Below, in pieces: positions 51,190 through 58,769 of a stretch of DNA of 64,000 nucleotides. The position numbers and the translations under genes were made by a program. Under the pieces are notes generated by a model. It worked only from the letters and a program-made list of their open reading frames with translations, had not been told where the DNA came from and did not search any database. This stretch comes from Nocardioides plantarum (GTDB lineage Bacteria > Actinomycetota > Actinomycetes > Propionibacteriales > Nocardioidaceae). Position 1 is the stretch's first letter. Each line of letters begins with the position of its first letter. The DNA lies in assembly GCF_006346395.1 (NCBI RefSeq), contig NZ_VDMS01000005.1:248001-312000 (forward strand), written 5' to 3'.

Positions 51190-51359
51190 CTAGTGGCACG
51201 GGGCCGAAGTTCTTGGACGCTTCGCGCACTGAGGCCACGCACCTCGCGGCACCGGCGATCCTCGGAAGACGACCAGATATGCCGTCGGACCGCCGCCACC
51301 GCGAAGGCACGCACCCTGAGCACGCCAAGCCATCAAGAACTTCGGACCCGCACCACTAG
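51190..51359 (-). mobile_element. MITE-like 170-bp element, copy 2
   Basis: 170 bases, same length as copy 1 at 47145-47314 and inverted relative to it, about 96% identical by eye. CTAG at both ends. It lies between the rmuC start and the xthA stop; the xthA TAG stop (51356-51358) lies in its end. Confidence 0.8.
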
Positions 51360-52138
51360 TCGAGGTCGAGGTCGACGACGACCGGCGCGTGGTCGGAGGC
51401 GCCCGTGCCGGCCCGTTCGTCGCGGTCCACGAAGGCTCCCGTGACGCGGGCCGCCAGCGGTGGTGACCCGAGCACGAAGTCGATGCGCATGCCGCGGTTG
51501 CGCTCGAAGCGCTGGCGGTAGTAGTCCCAGTAGGTGTAGACCTCCGGACCGGGCGTGTGGGGCCGGACCACGTCGGCGTACCCGGCCTCGACGAAGGCGG
51601 CGAACGCGGCCCGCTCGGCCGGCGTGATGTGCGTCGAGCCCGCGAAGGCGCCGATGTCGAAGACGTCGTCGTCCTGCGGGGCGATGTTCCAGTCGCCGAC
51701 CAGGGCCGTGGGGGTGTCGGTCCAGGAGGTCGCGGCGTCGCGCAGCCGCGCGAGCCAGTCGAGCTTGTAGGCGTAGTGGGGGTCGTCGACCTTGCGGCCG
51801 TTGGGCACGTAGAGCGACCACACCCGTACGCCGCCGCAGGTGGCCCCGATCGCGCGAGCCTCGGCGGCCGCGGGATCGCCCCAGGTGGGCATGTCGGGGA
51901 AGCCGACCTCGACGTCGTCGAGGCCGACCCGGCTGAGGATCGCGACGCCGTTCCACTGGCTATAGCCGGCGGCGGCGACCTCGTAGCCCAGCGACTGCAG
52001 GCCCATCAGGGGCAGCTGGTCCTCGCGCGCCTTGGTCTCCTGCAGGGCCAGCACGTCGACGTCGTGGCGTTGCAGGAACGCCTCGACGCGATCGATGCGG
52101 GCACGCAGTGAGTTGACGTTCCAGGTGGCCAGGCGCAC
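51356..52138 (-). CDS. xthA: Exodeoxyribonuclease III
   Basis: 260 residues. EEP-fold nuclease of base-excision repair, with AP endonuclease and 3'-5' exonuclease activity. Catalytic motifs: LATWNVNSLRARI, LQETKARED (metal-binding Glu), YVPNGRK, GDWNIAPQDDDV and the final SDHAPVVVDL. The C-terminal DLDLD is followed by a TAG that belongs to the CTAG end of the repeat element. Confidence 0.96.
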   Translation of the reverse strand: MRLATWNVNSLRARIDRVEAFLQRHDVDVLALQETKAREDQLPLMGLQSLGYEVAAAGYSQWNGVAILSRVGLDDVEVGFPDMPTWGDPAAAEARAIGATCGGVRVWSLYVPNGRKVDDPHYAYKLDWLARLRDAATSWTDTPTALVGDWNIAPQDDDVFDIGAFAGSTHITPAERAAFAAFVEAGYADVVRPHTPGPEVYTYWDYYRQRFERNRGMRIDFVLGSPPLAARVTGAFVDRDERAGTGASDHAPVVVDLDLD

Positions 52139-52191
52139 CGGCTCACCCTAGGCCGACGGGCTGTCGGGGTCGTCAGGGCCGTCGAGCCCGG

Positions 52192-54312
52192 TCAGGGCGT
52201 CGTACGCGCGGAGGGCAGGAGCTGCTCGACGGGGTCGGCGGGGGTGCCGATCTCCTTCATCCGCTGGGCGTAGGCGCGGTAGGCGCGACGCGCCTCGCCG
52301 TGGCGGCGCGCCTCGTGGAGGGTGGTGATCAGGTGGTGGTGGGACGGCTCGTCGTAGGGGTCGTCGGCGATCAGCCCGACCAGCCAGGGGATGGCGCGCT
52401 GCTTCTCGCCACGCGCGATGAGGGCGAGGGCCAGCTCGCGCTTGACCTCGAGGGACAGGGTGAGCAGCTCGTCGCGGACCTCGACGGTGAAGTCGCTGTA
52501 GGGGTCGTCCTCGAGGTAGTGGCCGGTGTACATCGCGGCCGCGCGCTCGAGCTCCTCGACGACCCCGAGCTCGCCGGGCCGACCACGCTCGCCGGAGCGC
52601 AGGGCCCGCAGCGCGCTGGTCGCCGTCTGGGTGAAGACGACGGCGTCGATCTCGACGTGGTCGTTGTCGAGGCGCACCGACTCGCGGTCGGCGACCAGGA
52701 AGTGGTCGGACGGGTGCTCCTTGCGCGGGTCGAGGACCGAGCGCAGCGTCGACAGGACGACCGAGAGCCGGTTGCCGCTGCCGTCGGAGTCGGGCCACAG
52801 GTGGTCGGCCAACGCGTCGCGGGTCAGCGGCCGGCCGCGCTTGCCGGCGAGGATCTTGAGCGCGTCGCGCGACTTGCGGGACTGCCAGGCCGAGGCCGGC
52901 ACCGGCTCGCCCTCGCAGAGCACCGCGAACGCACCGAGCGTGCGGATGCTGACCCGGGCCCGGTCGGCGGTGCCGAGGGCCTGGAGCGGGCCGGCGATCC
53001 GCGTCGCGTCGTCGCGTACGCCGAGCGCGCGCAGCCGTCGCCGCGCGGCCTGCTCCTGCACGGTGTCGTTGCCGGCGCGGGCGCGCAGCGTCTGGTTGGT
53101 GGCGATGCCGACCGCGTTGGCGGTGCTGCGCCACAGGGTGCCGGCCTCGTCGACGAGGTCGAGGGCCCGCGGTCCGGTGACGAGCAGGGACTGCAGCTCG
53201 AGCGCCTCGGCGAGGCCACGGGCGTCGTGGCGGCGGCCGGCCTCGCGCACGGCGAGGCGCGAGAAGTCGCCGGCGGCGTCGCGGTCGCCGGTGGCCAGGC
53301 ACACCCACCCGGCGGCCAGGAGGGGGTCGACCTGCCCGATGGCGGAGGGCTGGTCGAGGGCCCGCTTCACCAGGCCGTGGGCCTCGTCGACGTCGTCGAC
53401 GACGAGCGCCCGGGCCAGTCCCGACAGGGCGGGTACGGCGACCTGGGCGTTGCCGGTGCGCTCGGCGATCACCAGCGCCTCGCGGTAGGCGATGGCCGCC
53501 TGGGTGGCGTTGCCGCAGAGCCGGTTGGCGTCGCCGATGGCGACCAGGGCCAGGCCCAGCAGGGGGCTCTCGGAGGTGCGGGTGAGGTCGCGGGCCAGGT
53601 GGAGCTCGGCGAGGCACTCCTCGATGCGGCCCAGCCCCAGCAGGGCATCGCCCCGGGTGACCAGGCTCAGGGCACGCACCGGGGCCGGCGCCGAGACCGA
53701 CTCGGCCAGGGCGATCGCCCGGTCGAGGTAGGGCAGGGCGTCGGTGTAGCGGCCCTCGGAGTTGCACCGCGACCCGAGGTTGTTGTGGATCCGGGCCTGG
53801 GTGAGCACGTCGCCGGCGCGCTCGGCGGCGGCGAGGCCCTTGCGGTAGGCCACGAGGTTGGCGTCGAGATCGCCCTCCAGGACGCAGACCAGCGCCTGGC
53901 TGACCCAGGCAGCGGCGACCGCCGCGTCGTCGCCGGAGGCCTGGGCGGCCGCGAGGGCGGCGTCGGCGGCCGCGCGGCTGGCGGCGGCGTCACCGGTGGC
54001 CCAGAGCGAGGAGGCCCGGCTGGAGAGCAGGAACGCGGTGTCGACGGGGTTGTCGCGAGCCTCGTCGGCGTCGACCCGGTCGTAGACGTCGAGGGCGTCG
54101 GCGAAGCTTCCGGCCTGGTGGAGGGCGTAGCCCAGGCGCCACGCGATGGACGTCGGCAACGGACCGCCGGTGGGTGCCACCAGGGCAGCGGCGCGCTCGA
54201 GGAGCGCGACCTCGCCCGGTCGCAAGGTCTCGTCGGTCGGACCCGAGACCGCGCGCACGATCGCGTCCACGTCGCCGTCGGCGACCGCCCGCTCGAGTGC
54301 GCTACTGGTCAT
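52192..54312 (-). CDS. TPR protein with C-terminal winged-helix/BTAD (SARP-type) domains
   Basis: 706 residues. About the first 440 residues form TPR-like repeats (for example SAWATGDAAASRAAADAAL-type helices, GRYTDALPYLDRAIALAES). Then comes a winged-helix DNA-binding domain (about 460-550, IRTLGAFAVLCEGEPVP, KSRDALKILAGKRGRPLTRD, LWPDSDG) followed by the BTAD domain (about 560-690, VRLDNDHVEIDAVVF, PYSDFTVEVRDELL). SARP-type regulators often have the DNA-binding part first and an ATPase in the middle; here the order is reversed and no NB-ARC motif is seen. Target genes unknown. ATG at 54312. Confidence 0.88.
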   Translation of the reverse strand: MTSSALERAVADGDVDAIVRAVSGPTDETLRPGEVALLERAAALVAPTGGPLPTSIAWRLGYALHQAGSFADALDVYDRVDADEARDNPVDTAFLLSSRASSLWATGDAAASRAAADAALAAAQASGDDAAVAAAWVSQALVCVLEGDLDANLVAYRKGLAAAERAGDVLTQARIHNNLGSRCNSEGRYTDALPYLDRAIALAESVSAPAPVRALSLVTRGDALLGLGRIEECLAELHLARDLTRTSESPLLGLALVAIGDANRLCGNATQAAIAYREALVIAERTGNAQVAVPALSGLARALVVDDVDEAHGLVKRALDQPSAIGQVDPLLAAGWVCLATGDRDAAGDFSRLAVREAGRRHDARGLAEALELQSLLVTGPRALDLVDEAGTLWRSTANAVGIATNQTLRARAGNDTVQEQAARRRLRALGVRDDATRIAGPLQALGTADRARVSIRTLGAFAVLCEGEPVPASAWQSRKSRDALKILAGKRGRPLTRDALADHLWPDSDGSGNRLSVVLSTLRSVLDPRKEHPSDHFLVADRESVRLDNDHVEIDAVVFTQTATSALRALRSGERGRPGELGVVEELERAAAMYTGHYLEDDPYSDFTVEVRDELLTLSLEVKRELALALIARGEKQRAIPWLVGLIADDPYDEPSHHHLITTLHEARRHGEARRAYRAYAQRMKEIGTPADPVEQLLPSARTTP

Positions 54313-54503
54313 GACCGTCCCCGGGATGCTGGTGGAGCAACGCGGACACCGTGGTCGCGCCGCGTCCAGACTAGGCGAGGACGCCGCGGCCGTCAGTGTT
54401 TGTCCGACTCGTTCCTGCGTCCTCCGAGCCCGGGAGGTGTGACCGGCGGCCCGGTCTGCGCGCCCGGCCGGTCGCCGGGGTCGGGCTCCTCGGCGTACGG
54501 CCG

Positions 54504-54517
54504 TAGACTCGCCGCCC
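54504..54517 (+). promoter_or_regulatory. Candidate -10 element before ychF
   Basis: TAGACT at 54504-54509, eight bases before the GTG at 54518; probably leaderless. Confidence 0.4.
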
Positions 54518-55594
54518 GTGGCACTCACCATCGGGATCGTCGGCCTGCCCAACGCCGGCAAGTCCACCCTCTTCAACGCCCTGACCAAGAACGACGTGCT
54601 GGCGGCCAACTACCCGTTCGCCACGATCGAGCCCAACGTCGGGGTCGTCGGCGTACCCGACGAGCGGCTGCCGCAGCTGGCCGAGGTCTTCGGCAGCGCC
54701 AAGATCCTGCCCGCGACGGTCGAGTTCGTCGACATCGCCGGCATCGTCAAGGGCGCGTCCGAGGGTGAGGGCCTGGGCAACAAGTTCCTCGCCCACATCC
54801 GGGAGTCCTCGGCGATCTGTCAGGTGACCCGGGTGTTCCGCGACGAGGACGTCACCCACGTCGACGGCGAGGTCAACCCCGGCAGCGACATCTCGACCAT
54901 CCAGACCGAGCTGATCCTCGCCGACCTGCAGACGGTCGAGAAGGCGATCCCGCGGCTGGAGAAGGAGGCGCGCACCCGCAAGGACCTCGCCGCCAACCTC
55001 GCCGCCGCCCGGGAGGCGCTCGCCGCGCTCGAGGGCGGTACGCCGATCATCTCGACCTCGATCGACCGCGAGCTGATCCGCGACCTGTCGCTGCTGACGG
55101 CCAAGCCCTTCATCTACGTCTTCAACTGCGATGCCGACGAGCTCGCCGACGAGGCCCTCAAGGACCAGATGCGCGCCCTGATCGCGCCGGCCGAGGCGAT
55201 CTTCCTCGACGCGAAGTTCGAGGCCGAGCTGGTCGAGCTCGGCGACGACGACGAGGCCCGCGAGATGCTCGCCGAGATGGGCGTCACCGAGCCCGGCCTC
55301 GACACCCTCGCCCGCGTCGGCTTCGACACGCTCGGCCTGCAGACCTACCTCACCGCCGGCCCCAAGGAGTCGCGCGCCTGGACGGTCAAGAAGGGCGCCA
55401 CCGCCCCCGAGGCCGCCGGCGTCATCCACACCGACTTCCAGCGTGGCTTCATCAAGGCCGAGATCGTGTCCTTCGACGACCTCGTCCAGCTCGGCTCCAT
55501 GCAGAAGGCCAAGGAGGCCGGCAAGGTGCGCATGGAGGGCAAGGACTACGTGATGGCCGACGGTGACGTGGTGGAGTTCAGGTTCAATGTCTAG
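54518..55594 (+). CDS. ychF: Redox-regulated ATPase YchF (OLA1 family)
   Basis: 358 residues, GTG start. Obg-like P-loop protein: GLPNAGKSTLFNALT (G1), PFATIEPNVGVV (G2), VDIAGIVKGASEGEGLGNKFL (G3, shown in part), and the C-terminal TGS domain. It prefers ATP to GTP and associates with ribosomes. The final VVEFRFNV is encoded with atypical codons (AGG, AAT, GTC) compared with a second copy of the same 27 bases at 56125-56151 that uses CGC, AAC and GTG. Confidence 0.96.
   Translation: MALTIGIVGLPNAGKSTLFNALTKNDVLAANYPFATIEPNVGVVGVPDERLPQLAEVFGSAKILPATVEFVDIAGIVKGASEGEGLGNKFLAHIRESSAICQVTRVFRDEDVTHVDGEVNPGSDISTIQTELILADLQTVEKAIPRLEKEARTRKDLAANLAAAREALAALEGGTPIISTSIDRELIRDLSLLTAKPFIYVFNCDADELADEALKDQMRALIAPAEAIFLDAKFEAELVELGDDDEAREMLAEMGVTEPGLDTLARVGFDTLGLQTYLTAGPKESRAWTVKKGATAPEAAGVIHTDFQRGFIKAEIVSFDDLVQLGSMQKAKEAGKVRMEGKDYVMADGDVVEFRFNV
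55568..55594 (+). repeat. Direct repeat at the ychF 3' end (active copy)
   Basis: 27 bases encoding VVEFRFNV and the stop. Four synonymous differences separate it from the copy at 56125-56151. It could be one side of an integration site. Confidence 0.7.
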
Positions 55595-55650
55595 TTCCAG
55601 TTCGACGTCATGACTCGTCGAGGCCGATCGAAGGCGCTTAACCCCAGCCT

Positions 55651-56085
55651 ATGAACGAGTCTCCGTCGCCAGTGACATGGCACCTTCGAGAGTCGTTCCT
55701 AAACGGCGTTCTGCTTGCGCTGGACCCGGCAGAGCGGCTGTTCAACGAGGCGCTGGACGAATGCGTTCCGACGCTTGCAGGTCCCGGCGGGGGCCTCTGC
55801 TCGCACTGGGTCGAGATGGTCATTTGGCGACTACAGAACTGGTCAGATGCGCCCGGCGTCGAGCTGGAGATTGCTGAAGGAAACTCGACGGTGATCGTCA
55901 AGGTGGACGAGATCGTCGCAGCGCGGTCGCTCTACGAGGACCTTGCTGACGACACTCTCCCGGTGGAACGCTTGCTACCTGCGCTAGTCGCGTGGCGCGA
56001 CGACCTAGTGGCTCGGGGGGCTACTCGCGAATTCCCCGCGGGTCGTCGCCACGTGCCCATCGCGCTGCCGCCTGCCGAATCGTGA
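55651..56085 (+). CDS. Orphan protein in the ychF insertion
   Basis: 144 residues; no family recognised. Acidic, without signal peptide or membrane segment. It begins MNESPSPVTWHLRESFLNG and includes CSHWVEMVIWRLQNWSD. Base composition is clearly less GC-rich than its neighbours, with codons that are rare elsewhere in the window, so recent transfer is likely. It lies between the two copies of the ychF 3' end. The weak start context leaves the exact start uncertain. Confidence 0.65.
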   Translation: MNESPSPVTWHLRESFLNGVLLALDPAERLFNEALDECVPTLAGPGGGLCSHWVEMVIWRLQNWSDAPGVELEIAEGNSTVIVKVDEIVAARSLYEDLADDTLPVERLLPALVAWRDDLVARGATREFPAGRRHVPIALPPAES

Positions 56086-56124
56086 TCGGCAAGTGTCGAC
56101 GCAGAGGTTGATCGGCGACGTTAC

Positions 56125-56151
56125 GTGGTGGAGTTCCGCTTCAACGTGTAG
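56125..56151 (+). repeat. Direct repeat of the ychF 3' end (orphan copy)
   Basis: GTGGTGGAGTTCCGCTTCAA and the following CGTGTAG encode VVEFRFNV and a stop, like the real end of ychF, with codons typical of this genome. It is not attached to any gene, so it is probably the original ychF end displaced by an insertion of 557 bases. Confidence 0.7.
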
Positions 56152-56181
56152 TTGCTCTTGAGCGTGTACTGACCACGGGTG

Positions 56182-57519
56182 TCAGTCGCTGACCGGGCTG
56201 CGCGACGTCGACGTGCCGCGTGCGACGTGACGGGGATTGCGGGACAGGTCGGGCCGCCACGTCCCAGCGACGTGCTCCACGATGCGCTCGGCCATGCGAC
56301 TGGCCTCCGCCCTCGTGTGCTCGGGCAACCCGTTGACTGCGCGCTCGAACGCACCGGGCAGGTCGTTGCGAAGGTCCTCGACCCACTGCACGGCGAGGTC
56401 GCCGCCGATGCCCATCCGCCGGCCCACGCGCACCCAGTCCTTCGTTGTCACGTCGAGCAGCTTGTCGTGCTCTCCGATCCTCATCGGCGCCACGAGCCGT
56501 TCGTACTGTGAGTAGCAGGCGGCGGAGGCGACGTCGTAGAGCGGTGCCACCTGGGCGCGATTGCCGATGAGGATGAGCGAGTAGTTCTTCGCGTGGGCAT
56601 CGGTCCCGCCGATGAGGACGTTGAGGGCAAGCCCCTTGTAGAACCTCTCGGTGCTGACCTCCCGGTCGTCGATGGCCAGGGTGGCGAGCAGGTCTGAGAT
56701 CTCACCGACCCCTGGCCCGCCGTCTGCCTGGTACTTCAGGCTCGGGTGCACCGAGAGGGCCTGGCAGAAGTCCTCCTGGTGGACCCGCACCCAGCCCCCG
56801 TCCTCCTCGTCGCGGTCGTAACGGTGCGAGATGACCGCCTGCACGTCGTCGACCTCCACGAGGTCGACGCGCGCGGTGAGGAGCCCGACCTCCTTGGCGG
56901 CGCGCAGGCAGAGCGCTTCGTTGACGTGATGGCGGGCGTAGCCCTCGATGGCCGGTTTGATGATGTGGGTCGTCGGTGTCGAGTCCCGGGGGATCCCCCA
57001 GCGCAGCGTCTCAGGGTCTCGGAACAGGGCCAGCTTCGGTTGTGCTCCGGCCAGGCTCCACCGGCCACCGAACCGGCCCGGGTCCCAGTCGGAGCCGTGG
57101 GCGGCCAGGTCGCGCGCCATGTGGGCGACGTCGTCGTCCGTCAGCCACTCGATGTCGCCGTCTCGGGCCAAGGCGTCGGAAGCATCTTCGTCCGGCCCCA
57201 GGATCTGCACCGCCCCAGCCGCGTCGCGGCCGACATGGCGTAGCAGCGAGAAGGGGTTGTTCGGCGAGACGCCGTACTGGCGGCCCCAGCGCGCGCGTGC
57301 GTCCTCGCTGTCCGGCAGCAGCCCCTCCAGATAGGCCCTCACGTTCTTGTTGCGGTGGCGTGCGGCGCTCAACGGCATGGACAGCGACAACGGCGTCGGG
57401 TTGTCACTGGCGCGGTAGCGGTCGTCGTAGGTGAACGACAGCAAGCCCCCGCTCGTCTGCTCCACGTGCCCGACGAAGACTCCGTCGAGGTAGGCGTGCA
57501 GCACGCGTGCGCCGGCCAT
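56182..57519 (-). CDS. hipA: Type II toxin HipA (serine/threonine kinase)
   Basis: 445 residues. N-terminal HipA_N domain (about 1-105, GVFVGHVEQ, NVRAYLEGLLPDSEDAR), then the kinase domain: SLAGAQPKLAL (ATP loop), THIIKPAIEG, catalytic GGTDAHAKNYS and the metal-binding APLYDVASA. HipA toxins phosphorylate a target (glutamyl-tRNA synthetase in E. coli), slowing translation. The antitoxin gene hipB overlaps its start by one base. It begins 30 bases from the orphan ychF end, in a less GC-rich patch that looks acquired. Confidence 0.93.
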   Translation of the reverse strand: MAGARVLHAYLDGVFVGHVEQTSGGLLSFTYDDRYRASDNPTPLSLSMPLSAARHRNKNVRAYLEGLLPDSEDARARWGRQYGVSPNNPFSLLRHVGRDAAGAVQILGPDEDASDALARDGDIEWLTDDDVAHMARDLAAHGSDWDPGRFGGRWSLAGAQPKLALFRDPETLRWGIPRDSTPTTHIIKPAIEGYARHHVNEALCLRAAKEVGLLTARVDLVEVDDVQAVISHRYDRDEEDGGWVRVHQEDFCQALSVHPSLKYQADGGPGVGEISDLLATLAIDDREVSTERFYKGLALNVLIGGTDAHAKNYSLILIGNRAQVAPLYDVASAACYSQYERLVAPMRIGEHDKLLDVTTKDWVRVGRRMGIGGDLAVQWVEDLRNDLPGAFERAVNGLPEHTRAEASRMAERIVEHVAGTWRPDLSRNPRHVARGTSTSRSPVSD

Positions 57520-57878
57520 CAGGTCCTCTTGGTGAGGAACGCGAACGGGTCGTTCTTGGCGGGGCGACCCTGGGGGGTGGAGTCGTTGGGGGGCGGCTTC
57601 TTGCCTTCCGGTGGCTCGGGCGCAGCCGTGGCCCGCGGTGCTGGGGTGCTGGAGCTTGCCGACGGCTGGGCTGCCTCGTGGACGTCGAGCTGTAACCCCA
57701 GGACGACGAGGACGTCCAGGACCTTCTGAACCTCCAAGCGGGTGCCCGCTTGCTCGAGTCGGACGACCCAGTCCCTGCTGACCCCCAGCCGGGCGGCGAG
57801 CTCTGCTTGGGTGAGGCCCCGGCTCAGGCGGGTGGACCTCACGAGCGAGCTGAGGTCGCGCATGGTCTCGACCTGCAT
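57519..57878 (-). CDS. hipB: HipB-like antitoxin, helix-turn-helix protein
   Basis: 119 residues. XRE-type helix-turn-helix (about 10-62: LSRGLTQAELAARLGVSRDWVVRLEQ in part) followed by a Pro/Ser/Ala-rich tail of about 45 residues, longer than E. coli HipB. It would bind the operator array just upstream and neutralise HipA. The ATG at 57878 is preceded by AGGAGGA-type sequence. Its TGA overlaps the hipA ATG by one base, so the antitoxin is made first and coupled to the toxin. Confidence 0.9.
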   Translation of the reverse strand: MQVETMRDLSSLVRSTRLSRGLTQAELAARLGVSRDWVVRLEQAGTRLEVQKVLDVLVVLGLQLDVHEAAQPSASSSTPAPRATAAPEPPEGKKPPPNDSTPQGRPAKNDPFAFLTKRT

Positions 57879-57895
57879 CGTTCCTCCTACCCGCG

Positions 57896-57964
57896 GATGT
57901 CGTCGTTCAACGACAATACAGGATGTCGTCGTTCAACGACATTGCCAGATGTCGTCGAACGACG
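57896..57964. promoter_or_regulatory. Operator array upstream of hipBA
   Basis: Two identical 20-base units (GATGTCGTCGTTCAACGACA at 57896 and 57922) and a shorter third (GATGTCGTCGAACGACG at 57948) start exactly 26 bases apart. Each of the first two contains the palindrome GTCGTTCAACGAC. This is the layout expected for cooperative binding of a HipB dimer for autorepression. Confidence 0.8.
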
Positions 57965-57975
57965 TCACCTCCCGG

Positions 57976-58302
57976 TCAGGCGGCGTGCTTGCAGGTGGCG
58001 CAGGTGCAATCGGCGCACACGCACGACGTGCACGGCTCGCCTCCGCAGCTCGCGCAGGTGCACACGGCGTGGTTGCAGCTCGGGCAGGTGCAGTCGGTGC
58101 ACACGCAGGTGGCGCAGGAGTCGTGGCAGTCGTCGCACTCGCAGCGGGTGCACTCGTCGTAGTGGCCGTCGTGCTCGTGGTGCAGGTGGTCGTCGTGCAC
58201 GTAGTCGACGTGGGTCTCGTGGACCACGGCGAGGTGGCCGCAGCCGGGGCCGTGCGTGTGGGCGTGCTTCTCGGCGGTGCGGTGGTCGGTGGCGACGGTC
58301 AT
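57976..58302 (-). CDS. His-rich/Cys-rich metal-binding protein (metallothionein-like fusion)
   Basis: 108 residues. The N-terminal half is His/Asp-rich (AHTHGPGCGH, HVDYVHDDHLHHEHDGH), like short actinobacterial zinc-associated proteins. The C-terminal half is packed with CxC and CxxC pairs. By eye the protein has 20 cysteines and 16 histidines. A 17-residue module of the form CxxCVCxDCTCxxCxHA occurs twice, so the tail arose by duplication. It starts four bases inside the end of the SmtB-type repressor gene, so both are one transcript. A role in zinc storage or buffering is inferred. Confidence 0.82.
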   Translation of the reverse strand: MTVATDHRTAEKHAHTHGPGCGHLAVVHETHVDYVHDDHLHHEHDGHYDECTRCECDDCHDSCATCVCTDCTCPSCNHAVCTCASCGGEPCTSCVCADCTCATCKHAA

Positions 58303-58616
58303 GGGTGTTCCTTCGTGTGGTGGTAGGCGTCGAGGAACACGTGGGCCACGTGGTCGTCGACGAGGGTGTAGGTCGTCGTTCGACCCGTGCGGGTCGCGGT
58401 CGCCACGCGGGCCTCCCGAAGGACCCGGAGGTGCTGGCTCATCAGGGGTTGACTGACCCCGAGCTCGTCGGCGAGCTCGGTGACCGACCAGCCCCGCGTG
58501 GTCAGGCGATGGACGACGGCAGCCCGCACCGGCGAGGCCAGTGCGGAGAAGAGCTCGCTCACGCCGACGTAGCCGTCGGTCTCCTCGTCCATGCGGCCAT
58601 CGTCGTATGCGCACAT
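58299..58616 (-). CDS. ArsR/SmtB family zinc-responsive repressor
   Basis: 105 residues from the ATG at 58616; an ATG at 58592 would give 97. Winged helix-turn-helix with ELFSALASPVRAAVVHRL, SVTELADELGVSQPLMSQHLRVL and TYTLVDDHVAHVFLD. The C-terminal helix matches the SmtB alpha-5 zinc site DxHx10HxxE exactly (DDH then H and E in HHTKEHP). The usual metal site in alpha-3N is not evident. It shares a regulatory gap with the Fur-type gene on the other strand. Confidence 0.9.
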   Translation of the reverse strand: MCAYDDGRMDEETDGYVGVSELFSALASPVRAAVVHRLTTRGWSVTELADELGVSQPLMSQHLRVLREARVATATRTGRTTTYTLVDDHVAHVFLDAYHHTKEHP

Positions 58617-58628
58617 CCTTATGTCAAA

Positions 58629-58643
58629 CGAGAGTCATTCTCA
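58629..58643. promoter_or_regulatory. Zur/Fur-like box near the SmtB-type gene
   Basis: CGAGAGTCATTCTCA, a 7-1-7 palindrome, 13 bases upstream of the repressor start. Reverse complement begins TGAGAATG, close to the TGAAAATG half of known actinobacterial Zur boxes. Confidence 0.5.
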
Positions 58644-58769
58644 TATAACTTGGACGGGTTGTAGCGTCGGTCGACCCGTGCGATCGAACGGGTTGGACGG
58701 GCTTTGGGTGGATCTCGCGGCACCGACTCGTTCGATTGCGCGAGTCGAACGCGGAGCACGCCGCCAATA

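Noticed and set aside
57896..57964. CRISPR-like array, because of the regular 26-base spacing.
   Set aside because: Only three units, with spacers of about six bases, at the promoter of hipBA and no cas genes; an operator array fits better.
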